From assembly GCA_018350325.1 (NCBI GenBank), contig JAEVLN010000005.1, forward strand, positions 1,250,142 through 1,314,141: a stretch of 64,000 nucleotides of DNA, given 5' to 3'. Below, piece by piece: positions 43,824-55,739 of this stretch. The number at the start of each line of letters is the position of its first letter. Position 1 is the stretch's first letter. The stretch comes from Globodera rostochiensis (taxonomy: Eukaryota; Nematoda; Chromadorea; Rhabditida; Heteroderidae). The translations under genes and the position numbers were made by a program. Below the pieces are notes generated by a model. It searched no databases. It saw only the letters and a program-made list of their open reading frames with translations, and was not told where the DNA came from.

Positions 43824-45815
43824 ATGGAGCTGTTCTTTTTCCGTCATGCCGAGTACGAACGGCTGTACAACTGCACGGGGCTGGACATTGACTCAATTCC
43901 CCTGGAGCGTCGACAGTTTGTGCCGGAGTCAATCGCAATTTGCGTGTTGTGCGCCATTTATTATGTATTTAATGATGGAAATTGGAACAATTTTGAAAAT
44001 AAGTACATAAAAAAGGTGCTGTACGTGCCGTGCATGTACTCCATCTGGAAGCATTTGCGCGACAACTCCTGCTACAAGTTGCTGTTCTACGTTGGCATCA
44101 CTGATTTGGGCATCTTGTGGATTCTCGGCTTCTTTAGCGGTTGGGCCAATCTGCGCGGTGCCGTTTTCTGCTCCTATCCGACACTGATGTATTTTGTGGG
44201 AATGGCAGTGACAGGTTAAAAACTTTTTTTGTGAAAATGGCCTTTTATTTCTTTTTGAGCTCTCTGGTGTGCCGAAAGTTCTGCTGATTTGGTAAATTTG
44301 TCACCGCTTTTAAATGAATTTAAATGCCTATGGCTTAAAGATTTTGGCATTCAATCGCTGTCTCGATCTCGTCTCCCCCCGTTTCTCGCACATTTTGTTC
44401 TCGGGCCCCCGCACATCGCTTTGGATCACCGGCTGCTCCCTTTACGCCCTTTATTGGGCTTTGTTCGTGAAGCCGAGTGTGTACAGCAGCATTTACTTTG
44501 GCTGGTTCTTCTACCCATTTGTTGGCTATCGCACCGGTGATGATCAACACGAGGTGATCAGAACAATTAAATAATTTATTATAGACGCAAAAGGTTTTTA
44601 AATGATAAATAGATTTAAACAAAATAATTTTTTTGATTAAATTTATAAAAGTACGAACATTGGCTGCACAGAGCACATAACATTGCCGTGGCATTTCTGA
44701 GCCCGCTTATTTATCTGATATTTGCCGCCAAACTTTTTTACGACCTTCGAAAGAACCGCCGACAGTTTGGCGTTGTCGTCTCCGAAATGGGCGCAGTGCA
44801 AATTCGGGTCATTGTTTTTGATCAGATCACTTTTTATAATATTTCGCTTAGTTTAGATTTTTTCCCAAGTGTTTTTGGTCTCCCTGTTGAACACTTTTGC
44901 CGGCTTTCTTTACGTTTATATACAAAGCATCGAAGTCCACCAATGGATGATCACTTTTGCCGAATTCGCTTGGTCAATTTTTTCTTAATTTTATTAACTT
45001 TCGAATCGTCTGGCGAGAAATAATGTCGCCCCCAACTGGTGATGCATCTTTTGCGCAGACGACGAATTCGTAATCAGTGCATCAAAGAAAAATTTCAAAA
45101 AAATAAAAAAAGACAAATGTAAAAAAATATGTAAGATAAAAAAATTTCGGTTTTATATGCGAAAAAATTAACCCTGGCAAAAAGCAGAAAAAATAATTAA
45201 GACTTCGCCGGCGCGCGCAAATGTGTCGGCGCAAATGATTGGGCACCCCCCCCCCCCCCCCCTCCGACCAGTTCCAATTTTCTTAGGCTTTTTTTTGAGG
45301 CGAGGACCGTTTTGGGCCCCGGGGGGTTGTCTTCTTTTTGCTTTAAGCTGATTAAAAGGCTTAAATTACATTATCAAAGCAAAACAGTGCCTTTACATAC
45401 TTTTACTGATATATTTTGAATACCTAAATACGTAAAGTTTATAAACCAATTCTTAATCAACCATATCTCGGCTTAGAAACAATTCCGACATTTGTTCGTA
45501 TTCGAATGTCTATAAATATCGAAAGAATTTTTTTACCATAAAAGATAGAAATCCCAATATTTTTTTTATCAACTTTCAGGTTACATGTTCATGGTAATCA
45601 CTTTATTCGTTGTCATAATTTACTCTCAAATTCATTCAATTAATCCCAAAGGGTTTCCTCCGGTAATTTATTTGGCGCTGAACAAAACAATACGCGAGGA
45701 TTGCCGTCTACTGTACGCGAAACTGTTCCAGCGACACCGTATCGGCCACATTGGCGGGGTTACTGTACTTCGACCGGAAACGAAGCCGGCGAACGGTGTC
45801 CGCTCAATAATTTGA
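43824..45815 (+). CDS. serpentine chemoreceptor, Srt class (7TM GPCR)
   Basis: Nematode-specific chemosensory GPCR. Exons 43824-43964, 44016-44214, 44260-44291, 44341-44553, 44652-44807, about 44857-44975, and a last exon about 45584-45815. Srt marks in order: YNCTG near the N-terminus; PESIAICVLCAIYY (TM1); VLYVPCMYSIWKHL; CYKLLFYVGITDLGILWI (TM2); GAVFCSYPTLMYFVGMAVTG (TM3); ALWCAESSADLILAFNRCLD; TSLWITGCSLYALYWAL (TM4); SPLIYLIFAAKLFYDLR (TM5); IFSQVFLVSLLNTFAGFLYV (TM6); and FPPVIYLALNKTIRE, the conserved TM7 end. The junction from exon 6 to the last exon could not be placed in frame: reading on runs into a stop after EFAWSIFS. Either a small exon is missed or the gene is damaged there. 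Confidence 0.87.
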
Positions 45816-46203
45816 TGCAAATTCTTTAAAAATTCTTTGATTTAATGTTTTGCTTTGTATTAAATGGAAAAGAAGGTTAACCCTTTTGGACGAGTCTAAC
45901 CTAAACAAATAATTTAAATGGAATAATACACTATTTTTGTAAGATATTTGATTAAATAGATGCATTATTAGGATGTTAAGTTGTATAAACAATTAAGCGC
46001 AAATAAAAATCAAATTAAGTTTTGCACAAAAAACTTTGTGAGCTTTTTTTCGTATACAATTTGCTATCACATCGTGAATTGAGATGATTATTATTATTAT
46101 TATTAAAACATTGACATTTTTTAAAAGCATTTTTTGGTGGGGCCTGAGAAGGGCACTGTCTGAAGTTATGAAAATATTGAATAAAATGCATAAAAAGACT
46201 CTA
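45816..46203. other. convergent 3' spacer
   Basis: AT-rich sequence between the Srt stop and the stop of the minus-strand Cys-rich gene. Includes (TTA)n near 46090. No gene seen. Confidence 0.5.
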
Positions 46204-47883
46204 AATGGTCGTCATCGTCTGTTTTTTCTTGTCCACTTCCTCCTCAAATATTGACAAAGCTTTGTTGTAAACGCGGGCATATTCGTTGCCAATTGTTAAC
46301 ACGGCTTTCTCAAAAAATTAAAAGTTTGGGAGAAAACAAAAATATTTACATAAATATTGGCTAAAAACTACCAAATTGCCTAATAAATTTAATTTGCGTT
46401 CTTTTTAAAAACTATGCCAGCCTTTTGATAAGCCAAAAATGCGGTGCAAAAGCGTGGAAAATGCCGTGTGGCGTTCAACAGCTCGCTGTACTCGTCCAAG
46501 TCCAGCTCCAAGTCGTCCGTATAGTAGCGACTGACTGTCGCGTGCGTGTCGTCAGCCTCTTCCCCTGGGGCACAATGCATTTCGATCAGTTGCATCTTTA
46601 AATTGGAATTTAAAAGATCAATTTTAAAAAGCATCTTTTAAAGAGGAAAAAGACACAAAAAATTTTTTAATAAAAAATATGAAGTTTTACAATTTTAGTA
46701 CTCAACATTTAATAAATTCTTCAAGCTTTTAAAATAATTTAGATTTTTACTCTGGCGTGCATAGTGCAGGCTTGGAAGCGACAGCGCAAGTCTTGCTGAT
46801 GATAATTCTCCGTCTCCTGCCCGCTAAACCCGCGCGTCTCTGCCAACTCGCGGTCGATGTCGATGCTGCGCTTTGCCGCCTTTGAACAGGCGGCATGGAA
46901 ATGAAAGTGCGCATTTGTAGCGCTTAAAATTAAATCATTTGATGTTAAGTAAATATTTCAATATTTTATTTGTACCTTTTGGGAATAATTTATTATTTTA
47001 ATTAAAATATTTACATATTTTCGTGAGCATGCCAAATGCGTTCAACAACAACTTTAACTCCGTTTTAAAGGTTTGGATTTGTCATATTCAATTAAAAAAA
47101 ACAATTTTAGGCGCCGTCGTTGTGTTATTTATATGTACTTGAGGCAATGCATTGCCCGCTCAAAGTCCTCTCGATGCTTGAGGCAAATGTGCCCTTGGGG
47201 CGAATGGGCGATGTGTTGCGCAAGGCATTCATGCTGCAAACAGCACTGACGGTCGTGCACAAGCCGGCAGAATCTCGGCAAGGCACTTGGGGAGGAGGAG
47301 AGCAACGGGTCGATGGGAAAGTCGAAGAATTGGGTCAGATAGGAGAGGCCGAACTCTTCCTAAATTCAGGACCATTCAATAATTAGCAGAAATCCAAAAC
47401 ATAACAAAAAAATATTTATTTAGAGAGAGGGGAGGGGGCGGCACTTCTGGCGGCAATTCAAAGTTTTATTTAAAAATATGCAAATTATACCAACCAAAAC
47501 ATTGTTCACCTCAAAATCGCGGGCGAATTGCGCGGCACAAAGAGCCTCGCACTCGCGCTCCCCGTCATAATACAAATAATTGGGGTAATTTGTGAAAGTC
47601 GGCAGTTCCTTATTCGGTTGCTGATCGACGCCAATAATCGACCGTCTCTTCCGTTGCATAAATTTCTGCCGGGGACGCGAATGCGCTGAAAATCACTCAA
47701 ATATTTATTATATTAATTGTCATAACAAACCATAATAATATATCAAATATTATTATATTTATTAATTCTATTGTCATAACAAAATATAATAATATATTTT
47801 CTGATTTTTGATTTACCAATAACACAGAGCAAAACGCCAATTGAAACAACCAACGAAGCCCACCGCGTCCATTTTGAAAACAT
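46204..47883 (-). CDS. Cys-rich secreted protein, unknown family
   Basis: Minus strand, about 6-7 exons. Exon 1 47883-47817 gives a signal peptide (MFSKWTRWASLVVSIGVLLC). Exon 2 from 47685 has a basic QRKRRS site, then YPNYLYYDGERECEALCAAQ. The exon around 47360-47150 has FFDFPIDPLLSSSPSALPRF, then CRLVHDRQCCLQHECLAQ and a second Cys pair further on. Later exons give AHFHFHAACSKAAKRS, LRCRFQACTMHA, QLIEMHCAPGEEADDTH and, last, KAVLTIGNEYARVYNKALSI with the stop near 46204. Many paired Cys suggest disulphide folding outside the cell. Exon phases agree for the first two exons; inner junctions were not all fixed. I do not recognise the family. Confidence 0.72.
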
Positions 47884-48608
47884 TTATTTACAAATTAGTA
47901 AATATTCGAAAAGAAACAATAAAATTTATTTAAATCGGTCATTTAGAAGATCTTAATTCTCGAATAAGCCCGCAGGGAATAAAAAGGTGAATTATGCCTT
48001 TAAAGAAGAAATATCGTCGGAATGTGGAAGAAAATAGATTTAAAAAAGATGTGGGAATTTTACATTTACGCATGGAAGGAAATGTAGATAAAAATCTGAT
48101 CACTTATTAATATTAAACAACGTGAATATCGGAACAAAGATCAATTTTAAAAGCATTTAAATAAAATTAATCAGAACATTTTAAATCAAACGATCCTTAA
48201 CCTTTGTAAGAAATGAAAATCAATGGATGAACACGAAAGGCAGAATTGATGTTATGCATAGTTTTTATTTATGTAAAAATATAATTTTGTTTTTAGATGA
48301 TATTATTTATCAAAGCAAAAAACAGTCAACATTTATATACATAAAGGTATTTATTAGAGATCGGACGGTACGGGAAAGTACCGACGCTTTTTCGGTACTT
48401 TTCGGTACTCAGGCATCAGTACTTTACCGAATAGTACCGACCGAACTTTTTCGAAAAGTACCGATAATTTTCGGTACCGGTACTTTTTCGGTATTTTACC
48501 GAAAAGAACCGACCGAAACTTTTTGAGAACCGAAGGTACCGACCGAAGAAACTTTGAGTCTCGAAAAAAGTACTGAAAATGTGGTAATATATCACTTATT
48601 CTGCGTAA

Positions 48609-48680
48609 TCTCACGTAGCTCAGTGGTTAAACATTTGGGGAAATTCGATGTTGTCTAAAGTTCGAGTCCGCGAGTGAAAT
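48609..48680 (+). ncRNA. tRNA-like module in element core
   Basis: A-box-like TAGCTCAGTGGTTAAAC and B-box-like AAGTTCGAGTCC at about the spacing found in a tRNA. Stems pair poorly, so a functional tRNA is unlikely. Confidence 0.5.
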
Positions 48681-48702
48681 TCCTTTTTATTTATTTATGC
48701 CT

Positions 48703-48762
48703 TGGTGGTGTGATGGTGAGTGACGTGGTTGCCCGGGGTTCAAACCCCGAAGGTGTAAATAG
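48703..48762 (+). ncRNA. second tRNA-like module in element core
   Basis: A-box-like TGGTGTGATGGTGAG and CGGGGTTCAAACCCCG, a perfect T-arm-like hairpin. Clearly related to the minus-strand module at 39461-39530 (TGGTGTAATGGTGAG). Confidence 0.6.
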
Positions 48763-48915
48763 TTTTTTCTGTTTTTCAATTAACTTTATGGGAAAGAAAA
48801 CAATTTTTTCAAAATTTTTTAAAAATATTTCAAATTTTTAAAATATTAAGGTAACCTAGAGACTCGACCCGAGAAAAGTTGATTTATTTTTATTTTTCTC
48901 TTCCGTGATGCATTT

Positions 48916-49893
48916 GGTACACCCATTGCGGCGCAGACATTTGCGGCCCAGACATTTGCGGCCCAGACTTTTGCGGTCCAGACATTTGCGGTCTGCTGAA
49001 AATCAGACATTTGCGGCCCAGACATTTGCAGTCCGACATTTGCGGCCCAGACATTTGCGGCCCAGACATTTGCGGCCCAGACATTTGCGGCCCAGACATT
49101 TGCGGCCCAGACATTTGCGGCCCAGACATTTGCGGCCCAGACATTTGCGGCCCAGACATTTGCGGCCCAGATTTGCGGCCCAGACATTTGCGGCCAGACA
49201 TTTGCGGCCCAGACATTTGCGGCCCAGACATTTGCGGCCAAAATGTGAAGGAATTTTATTCCCTTTTTTCGGACATTTGCGGCACACAGCACATAACAGC
49301 ATGCCGAACACAGTGCCAGAAGCTTTTTCCATCTCATTGAAAAAAACATGCAAATCCTCAGCATATTCAAAGTCGTCCTGGGACTACCAGAAAAACAGAA
49401 TCAGGCCTTACGAGCTTGATCCGACAAGAGGACTGATTTGTGAGTGAAAAACGCAGGAAAAAATTTGTGCTCATTGATAGAGTAATCAAGGATTTGATTT
49501 GCTATACGATAACAATGTTGATCGAAATGAAGAAACATTACTGAGACACCTCACTGCTCTACAGTATCGTCTCGCAGAAAATGAAATTCAAGCTTTATAT
49601 TACTTTAGTGCACCGTTTACGCTCGTTGGGCCTTGAGCAAGCCGATGTTATAATAAACTATTTAAAAAAAACATCAATTAAATAAACTAAGAATGCATAA
49701 AGTGAAAACATTATGGCTACAGTTTGTTGCCCACCTTTCCATCTGCAAATGTTTGAATTTTGGCGAAATGTCGGACCGCAAATGTCATATTTTAATTGAG
49801 GCCGCAAATGTCCGGCCGCAAATGTCCGAAAAAAGGGAATAAAATTCATTCACATTTTGGCCGCAAAAGTCTGGCCCGCAAATGTCTGGACAC
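48916..49893. mobile_element. nested element with 15-bp CAGACATTTGCGGCC array
   Basis: About 20 tandem copies of CAGACATTTGCGGCC form 48934-49239. The segment 49236-49283 (AAAATGTGAAGGAATTTTAT, TTCGGACATTTGCGGC) is inverted at 49816-49862, followed by complementary GCCGCAAATGTC units. GATGCATTT occurs directly at 48907-48915 and 49894-49902, a possible target duplication. The array is expanded on the left arm only. Long open frames over the array are repeat artefacts. Confidence 0.75.
49318..49637 (+). pseudogene. gene fragments between the inverted arms
   Basis: Two protein-like stretches: WDYQKNRIRPYELDPTRGLI (about 49381-49437) and, after a GTGAGT-to-AG stretch, DLLYDNNVDRNEETLLRHLT followed by ALQYRLAENEIQALYYFSAP, ending at a stop near 49637. 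The intron-like gap does not join in frame. It looks like a piece of a host gene with an intron captured by the element; family not recognised. Confidence 0.45.
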
Positions 49894-50215
49894 GATGCAT
49901 TTTTGGGCCATTTTTCTTAACAAATTCCATCAAAAAATCCAAAATTTTCTCGGCGGAACCCCCCCCCCCCCTTTTAAACTGATCCAAAATCTAGCTGATT
50001 TTCTTGAACCTCAGGCTTCCCAAACTGATTATAAATGTTAAAGCCAAAATTTCCAAAATAAATGAGTTTTGTTAAAAAATTACTCTAAAAAATTTTGGTA
50101 CCGAAAACCGAAAAAGTACCGACAATTTTTTTTCGGTACTTTTCGGTACCAGTACTTTTTTGGTACTTTACCGAATAGTACCGGCCGAACCTTCTGGCCG
50201 GTCTCTAGTATTGCG

Positions 50216-51032
50216 TTGAAAACAAAAATGGTTTCGCGTCAAGCGGTTAAAAAATTTTCCCGGCATTTTTGCCCGAAATTTTAAGAAAAAATGCAATATT
50301 TTAGGCACTTTTCCAAAAATTTCACAAGAAAAATGTAAAAAGGAGAAAATCTACCCCTAAAAGCAAAATTTTTTATTTCCCAAAAATGCACCCCTAAGAA
50401 AGACTTTTTGGACCAAAAATCCACACCAAAGATTGATATTTTCCGGAAGAATTTTTATTTTTGTTATTTTTTATAAATTTTACAAAACATATGAAAAGTT
50501 TAAATTTACATTTCTGATAAATTTTGAAGGTTTTAACGCAAAAATTGACTGGATTTGGTCAGTTTTAGCACATCTTTTAGTCCCTATTTTGCCATTTTCT
50601 GGGGTTTTTAGTCCATATTTTGGGGGTTTTTTAATCCCTATTATATGTCCCTATTTCACGTTTTAGTCCCTAAAAATCCCAACCCTAGTCCTTACGTCCA
50701 TTCGTTTCCGAACTTTTCGTTTTAGTAAATATTTTATTTTATTCATATGAATCGCTATATTATCGTTTTGTGCCATCGATTACAAATAACTGCCAACACT
50801 TTATTTTTCTCAATTTACAAGCACAAAAATGGACGGAAACATATTTATGAATATTTGCTCAGTATTGGCATTCAAATCATCGCCCCAAGGCTATGGCGGG
50901 ACAGAGAAAAAGACCATTTGCTTTCTCAGTGAGTTAGAGATAATTAAAGAAATGTTTTAATGCATCTGGCATTTATATTTATGAGGAAAATTTAAGAAAA
51001 TAAATGTTGGAGGCATAAATTAATGCATAAAA
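50216..51032. other. intergenic, upstream of kinase gene
   Basis: 50300-50690 holds TTTTAGTCCCTATTTTG-type repeats ending CCCAACCCTA, a probable end of another hAT-like element. An open frame at 50747-50932 (61 codons) has no known domain and is not called. Confidence 0.5.
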
Positions 51033-51040
51033 TATATAAG
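51033..51040 (+). promoter_or_regulatory. TATA box of the secreted kinase gene
   Basis: TATATAAG about 55 bases upstream of the ATG at 51095. A TGGCAT hexamer (complement of ATGCCA) lies at 50967-50972. Confidence 0.5.
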
Positions 51041-51094
51041 CAGAAGAAGCGAATTCGCACATTAATTCATTTCTTTTTTGAAAGAAAGTAAAAA

Positions 51095-54000
51095 ATGACC
51101 GACATTAATACTCTCCGTTTATTATTCTTTTTATTTTTGTATTTAAAACTTGCTTCCGGCGGGGCGTTTTATGGTAAGCAATTTAAAGAATTGTCTTCAA
51201 TTTTATTCATAAAATTTAGAAAATGAAGATGGAAATAAAAACAAAAAATCATCAACAATAAAAGGTGCTGTATTTTCAATATTTACATTTAATTTTAAGT
51301 TTCAAAAATTAACTGAATAAAATAATAATAATGAACTAGAAAAATAATCAAGAATTAAAATTAAGTAGAAGAATTGAGTGACGAGTTTATTTTACACCAA
51401 ATTTCAACGCCTCAAAAAAAGTTTCCGCCACCTGTACAAAAAGCGACGAGAAGATGCCAATGTGGACGGACGGAATTGGCACAAATGTCTCCAATGGAAC
51501 TTACAAATTTAGAAGACGGCAAACGAATAAGCCTTTTGTGCGACAATGAAAATAAGCTCGGCAGTGGAACTTATTCAAAAGTGTGTGAAATGGGCTTCTT
51601 CATTTATAACAAATTAAATAATTATTTAAAATGTTTTTACTGATTTTATTAACTTTTTTTATTTGCTGAAGGTTTTACATGCGGAATTAACAAAAGGCAA
51701 TAATTATAAAAAATGCGTGGCTTTGAAAATGACCCGCCGTAAAATAATGAAAAACAGTGACTGGCAAAAGCATAAAAAGGAGTGGAAAATTCAGAAGGCA
51801 TTCGACAAACTGCCAGAAAAGGAGCGAAAACACGTCATCAAATTATTGGCATAGTAATCCCTTTTTTTTTAATAACAAAAGTACCAAACTTTGCTTAAAT
51901 CAAAATGATATTTTTGTAATGGGCTTTGATTATAGAATCTGTTTTTGTAAAATACCGTTAAAATCAAATATTTTAGCGATTACTTAAGCAACCGGATATT
52001 TGGGACTTTTTTGTTAAGGAAATGCTATTTATTACATTTAATATTCAGCGGTTACTATAAAAAGATGAAAAAAAACAAAGAGAAGGAATATGTGTTCTCC
52101 ATTCTCGAATTGGGCTGTCACGATCTGATCGGGCATATGAAGAGAAGGCGCGTCGAATGGTTCAGCAATAACATTCAAGTGGACGACAGGGCCATTGAGA
52201 CGGACATTCGGCAACTCGCTGAGACAGTGCGCGACATGCACCAGCGTAAATAAACCTATTGATTATTAATTTAATGCTGGTTATTTAAAAAGTCATTTAT
52301 TAATTAACTTACATCATTGTTTCATTCCGAAATAGTTTTTGTTTTTAAACCAATGACAATTCGTCGTTCAGTGATTATGCATTTGGATCTGAAGCCGTAC
52401 AACTTGGTCTATGTGCGAGAAGGTAAGAATCAGTTGATGAAGGCGATCGATTTCGGTGCCTCCCAATTTATCAACGAGGAGGCCAGGGATCAGCAGGGGC
52501 ACGAAGTGCAGCAAGCAAACGCATGCAAATGGTTTGTCGTCAACGACCCGCTGACCACCAAATTGTACCAGGCAAGTTGGTTCGGTTGCTTGCTTAACTC
52601 AAGCCTGATTCGAAACAGATGATTTGCATAATGCTTTTGACATTAATAATCTTTATAGCTATAATTATCGGTGGATTCGAATTTTACAGAGTCCTGAGCA
52701 TTACAACCAATGCAACTGGAATTACGATGCCCAAAAAGAACATTCAATGGAACTGAGTTCAAAATCGGACATTTGGGCGTTCGGAATTATTACCTTCGAA
52801 ATGGCATTGATTGGGTCGGAATTCAAATGGACGTTCGACGAAAAATCTCAAAAAGATGCCAACGACATTGTAAGTTTAAAAATTAGAAAATATTTTATTC
52901 TGGCCTTTTATAAATAAATCTTTTATGGTCAAAAGGGTTAGGTAACTGTTTTCAATGAATTGCAGGAAGCTCAAGTTCAGAACGCGATAAATGACTTGTG
53001 GAAGCTTTACATAGAAAATAAGGACATTGAACAGTTGGAGAAGGATTGGTTTAAATTCAACTCAGTTTTCCTAATGATTTTGAGAATTCGAAGGCGGTTT
53101 CCGCGTCTTTTTCATCTGATCACTGTAAGTTTTTCCAAATTGGTTCCCCTCTTCCAATTTATGAAAATCTTTTGTATTTCATGGGAAACATTTAAATATT
53201 TAAAATCATTTTTTTTCGAAAATTTCAGGCCGTTTTGGTCTACGAGTCCGATGAAAGGCCGACGGCGAACGGAATTTTGGACTTTCTGGACGGAAAGTGC
53301 CGGTTTGAGTCAATGCTCAACAAACCCTCAAGACTTTTTCCATGGCTTTCAATGGCACAATTTAAGGCCCATTTGGAGAACAAAAACAATTTACTCAAAA
53401 AAGAATTCAAAGGGTCGAAAGGAAGCAATAAAAAATTGCTAAAGGAGGTAGCGGAGGTGGAACAACTTTTGAGGATGGCAAATGTGGAGGAATGGAAACC
53501 GAGCGATGCGCAACGGAACGTGCCGTGTGACACAATGACAAATAGGCCAAAGTCAACCGTAGCAATGCCGGCGATGGCCGAGAATGCCATTCAGAGGACG
53601 TACTTTGGCTTAAAAAACGGTGCGATTTTACATAATTAAATTTTGAGATAGTAAAGTAAGCAAGCGTAGCTTGCAGGGATGTGCCATTTCCTGTTTCTAA
53701 ATACGAAACACAATCACTAAATTACTAGTGGTAGGTAAATGCGATTGTATTGCAGGGAGAATTTGGAAAGTTTAAGCTTAGTAAAGATTCAAATTAAGAA
53801 GGCAAAAAAAACATTTTTTTAATTAAATCAATTTTAGATAATAACAAAAAATGGTTGACTAACTTGGAGAAAACCATTGGGCTGAGTCTGTCCCCGAGCA
53901 TAACAAGCATAACCGTGAAGCATAAAGGGCTTTTTGAAAATCTGCAGGATTCCTTTTATAACCGCGATTTAGAGGTACAGAATATATGCTTTATTCTCGA

Positions 54001-55309
54001 TCGTTTTAATCTTAATTTTTCTAATTAGTTGATTGATCAGTGCAGTCAGATCATCGTGTTTTTTCCAACAATTTTCAGTTTCCCGGAGCCATGGGCAACA
54101 GATTTGTGGACCTTTTGTCAACAATTGGTTACGGGAACCTTTTGAAACAATTGGATATTGTGAATGAGCGTTATAAAAGTGACGCGCAAATGCTGAAGAA
54201 AGTTGTGGAATCTGTTCGGAAACGGCTTGGCGCCGAGTGGGAGAAAATTTACGCCTTGGCGCTGCAATACGAGTGCGACGAGGAGGAAAGTCTTTACGTG
54301 GACATCATCGAACAGACCAGCGCGCTGTACTTGTACGAGCTGGTGTACAAACAGTTACTCGACCAATTTAACGCCAATGATTTTTTGGTAAATTATTTGT
54401 AATGTTTTTATTTGTAATTGATTCCCCCTATCTTTTTAAATGTAGCGTAAAGAATCTTCCCAGGAAAAGTTTCTGTCCAAATGGTTGGAGTCCATTTTGG
54501 CAAATTTGAAAAGCTACCACACGGAGAAGGAAAAAGGCATTTTGATGTCAATTCGATATCAAAAAGAGCAATTTGAAACAAAGGAAAGAGTCAGTTCGAT
54601 AGAAATGGAAGAAACCGTCAAAATGATACGCGACGAGTACAATCAGCAATTTTTGGAGTTGAAAGACATTGAGTACCAAGTTGAACAGGAGATGAACCTT
54701 TTGAGCAAAGAAATTGAGGAAATTAAAGATAAAATTAAGACGATCCGGTTGGCAGCAGCCATTGGCAACGTGTCGGATTTTAGGCAAATGAAAGGTGAGG
54801 AAAGTGCCAACTTGCCTTGTGCACAAATAAACACTGAAATATTTAATTATTTATTAATCAGTGATTATTTTTAATATATAAAACAAATAAATAAACACTG
54901 AAATATTTATTGATCAATGATTATTTTTAATATATAAAACAAATAAATAAACACTGAAATATTTATTGATCAATGATTATTTTTAATATATAAAACAAAT
55001 AAATAAACACTGAAATATTTATTGATCAATTGATTATTTTAATATATAAAACAAATAAACAAACAAACAGATTCAGAGTGGATAAATTCACTAAAAAAGC
55101 AAGAGAATGACCTTTTGTTTGTAAAAAAAACAACCCAAGAAATGTTAAAGGATGTGAAAAATCAGTTGACTTTTTTGGACGAAGAATTAAAGGAAAAGAT
55201 GCTGCGAATTCAATTGACCAATGAGAAGGATTTAGAAGCGATTCGACAGGGCTTAGAACTGTGCAAATTGGTGGAGAATAAAATTGTGGAATTTCAGAAA
55301 ATAGTTTAA
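51095..55309 (+). CDS. secreted Ser/Thr protein kinase with C-terminal coiled coil
   Basis: Thirteen exons (51095-51173, 51220-51264, 51369-51580, 51672-51853, 52049-52245, 52372-52571, 52690-52869, 52966-53124, 53229-53619, 53838-53974, 54079-54387, 54446-54794, 55071-55309) join in phase to 892 residues. Signal peptide MTDINTLRLLFFLFLYLKLA; Cys pair CQCG; kinase domain about residues 100-460: LGSGTYSKV (Gly loop), VALKM (Lys), FSILELGCHDL (hinge), IMHLDLKPYN (catalytic loop, HLD for HRD), AIDFGAS (DFG), SPEHYNQ, SDIWAFGIITFEM, DERPTA (subdomain XI Arg). All catalytic residues are present; the loop resembles TTK/Mps1-type kinases. Then a basic linker and about 400 residues of helical/coiled coil (KDIEYQVEQEMNLLSKEIEE; EELKEKMLRIQLTNEKDLEA). 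The intron after 52571 is GC-AG (CAG|GCAAGT). Two adjacent genes are possible, but frame and phase continue across 53619/53838. No KDEL-type tail. Confidence 0.85.
54826..55060 (+). repeat. ~56-bp minisatellite in intron of kinase gene
   Basis: Four copies of a unit with AATAAACACTGAAATATTTA, TTGATCAATGATTA and TTTTTAATATATAAAACAAA in the last intron; the last copy is diverged. Confidence 0.92.
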
Positions 55310-55592
55310 GTTTTTTAAACTCCGAAATTTTTGTAGCTTATGCATTCGATGTTGTTAAAATTAAACAGTCCACCTTTCGTTTTTTTAAATTTATATTTAC
55401 ATACTATATGACAAGCATAAAATGCCTTTAAACCAAAATCGAATTCATTCCCAAATATATTTTGCAATATTTTTCTTTTATTGTTATGCCTTTTATTTTC
55501 GTGGTAGTTTTTCTTGAATAAATTTGTTTAGATCGAGGACATTATACTTTAATGACTAATTTGTAAGACTACAGTGTATGACAAAAATATAA

Positions 55593-55739
55593 TTTGGGTC
55601 AGATGATTGCGCTAAACCGAGAAACTACAGGGCTATTGGACAAAGATTGAATCGTTCAAAAGTTGTTGACGCCGATTTTCTCGAGTTGCTCACACAGACA
55701 AAATGTCCCCTAGTTGCAGGGACATATTTAAGAGAATAA
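55593..55739 (+). pseudogene. possible exon remnant
   Basis: An open stretch of 48 codons to a stop reads as protein: DDCAKPRNYRAIGQRLNRSK, then VVDADFLELLTQTKCPLVAG. There is no ATG and no partner exons. The preceding TGTATGACAAAAATATAATTTGGG has no AG acceptor. It could be a transposon- or host-gene remnant. Confidence 0.3.

Larger units (their letters stand above)
48355..50207. mobile_element. hAT-like element with GGTACCGA arms
   Basis: Left end TAGAGATCGGACGGTAC and right end GGCCGGTCTCTA. Both arms consist of AAAAGTACCGACCGAA and complement (48355-48560, 50095-50205). Flanks GTATTTAT/GTATTGCG match at 5 of 8 bases, so the duplication is imperfect. The core carries two tRNA-like modules, then a nested element with a 15-bp array. 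Confidence 0.75.

Noticed and set aside
48609..48762. Functional tRNA genes
   Set aside because: A and B boxes are present, but acceptor and anticodon stems do not pair convincingly and the copies are inside mobile elements.
48846..49447. Long repetitive frames on both strands
   Set aside because: They arise from the 15-bp array, which is a multiple of three and therefore open in several frames.
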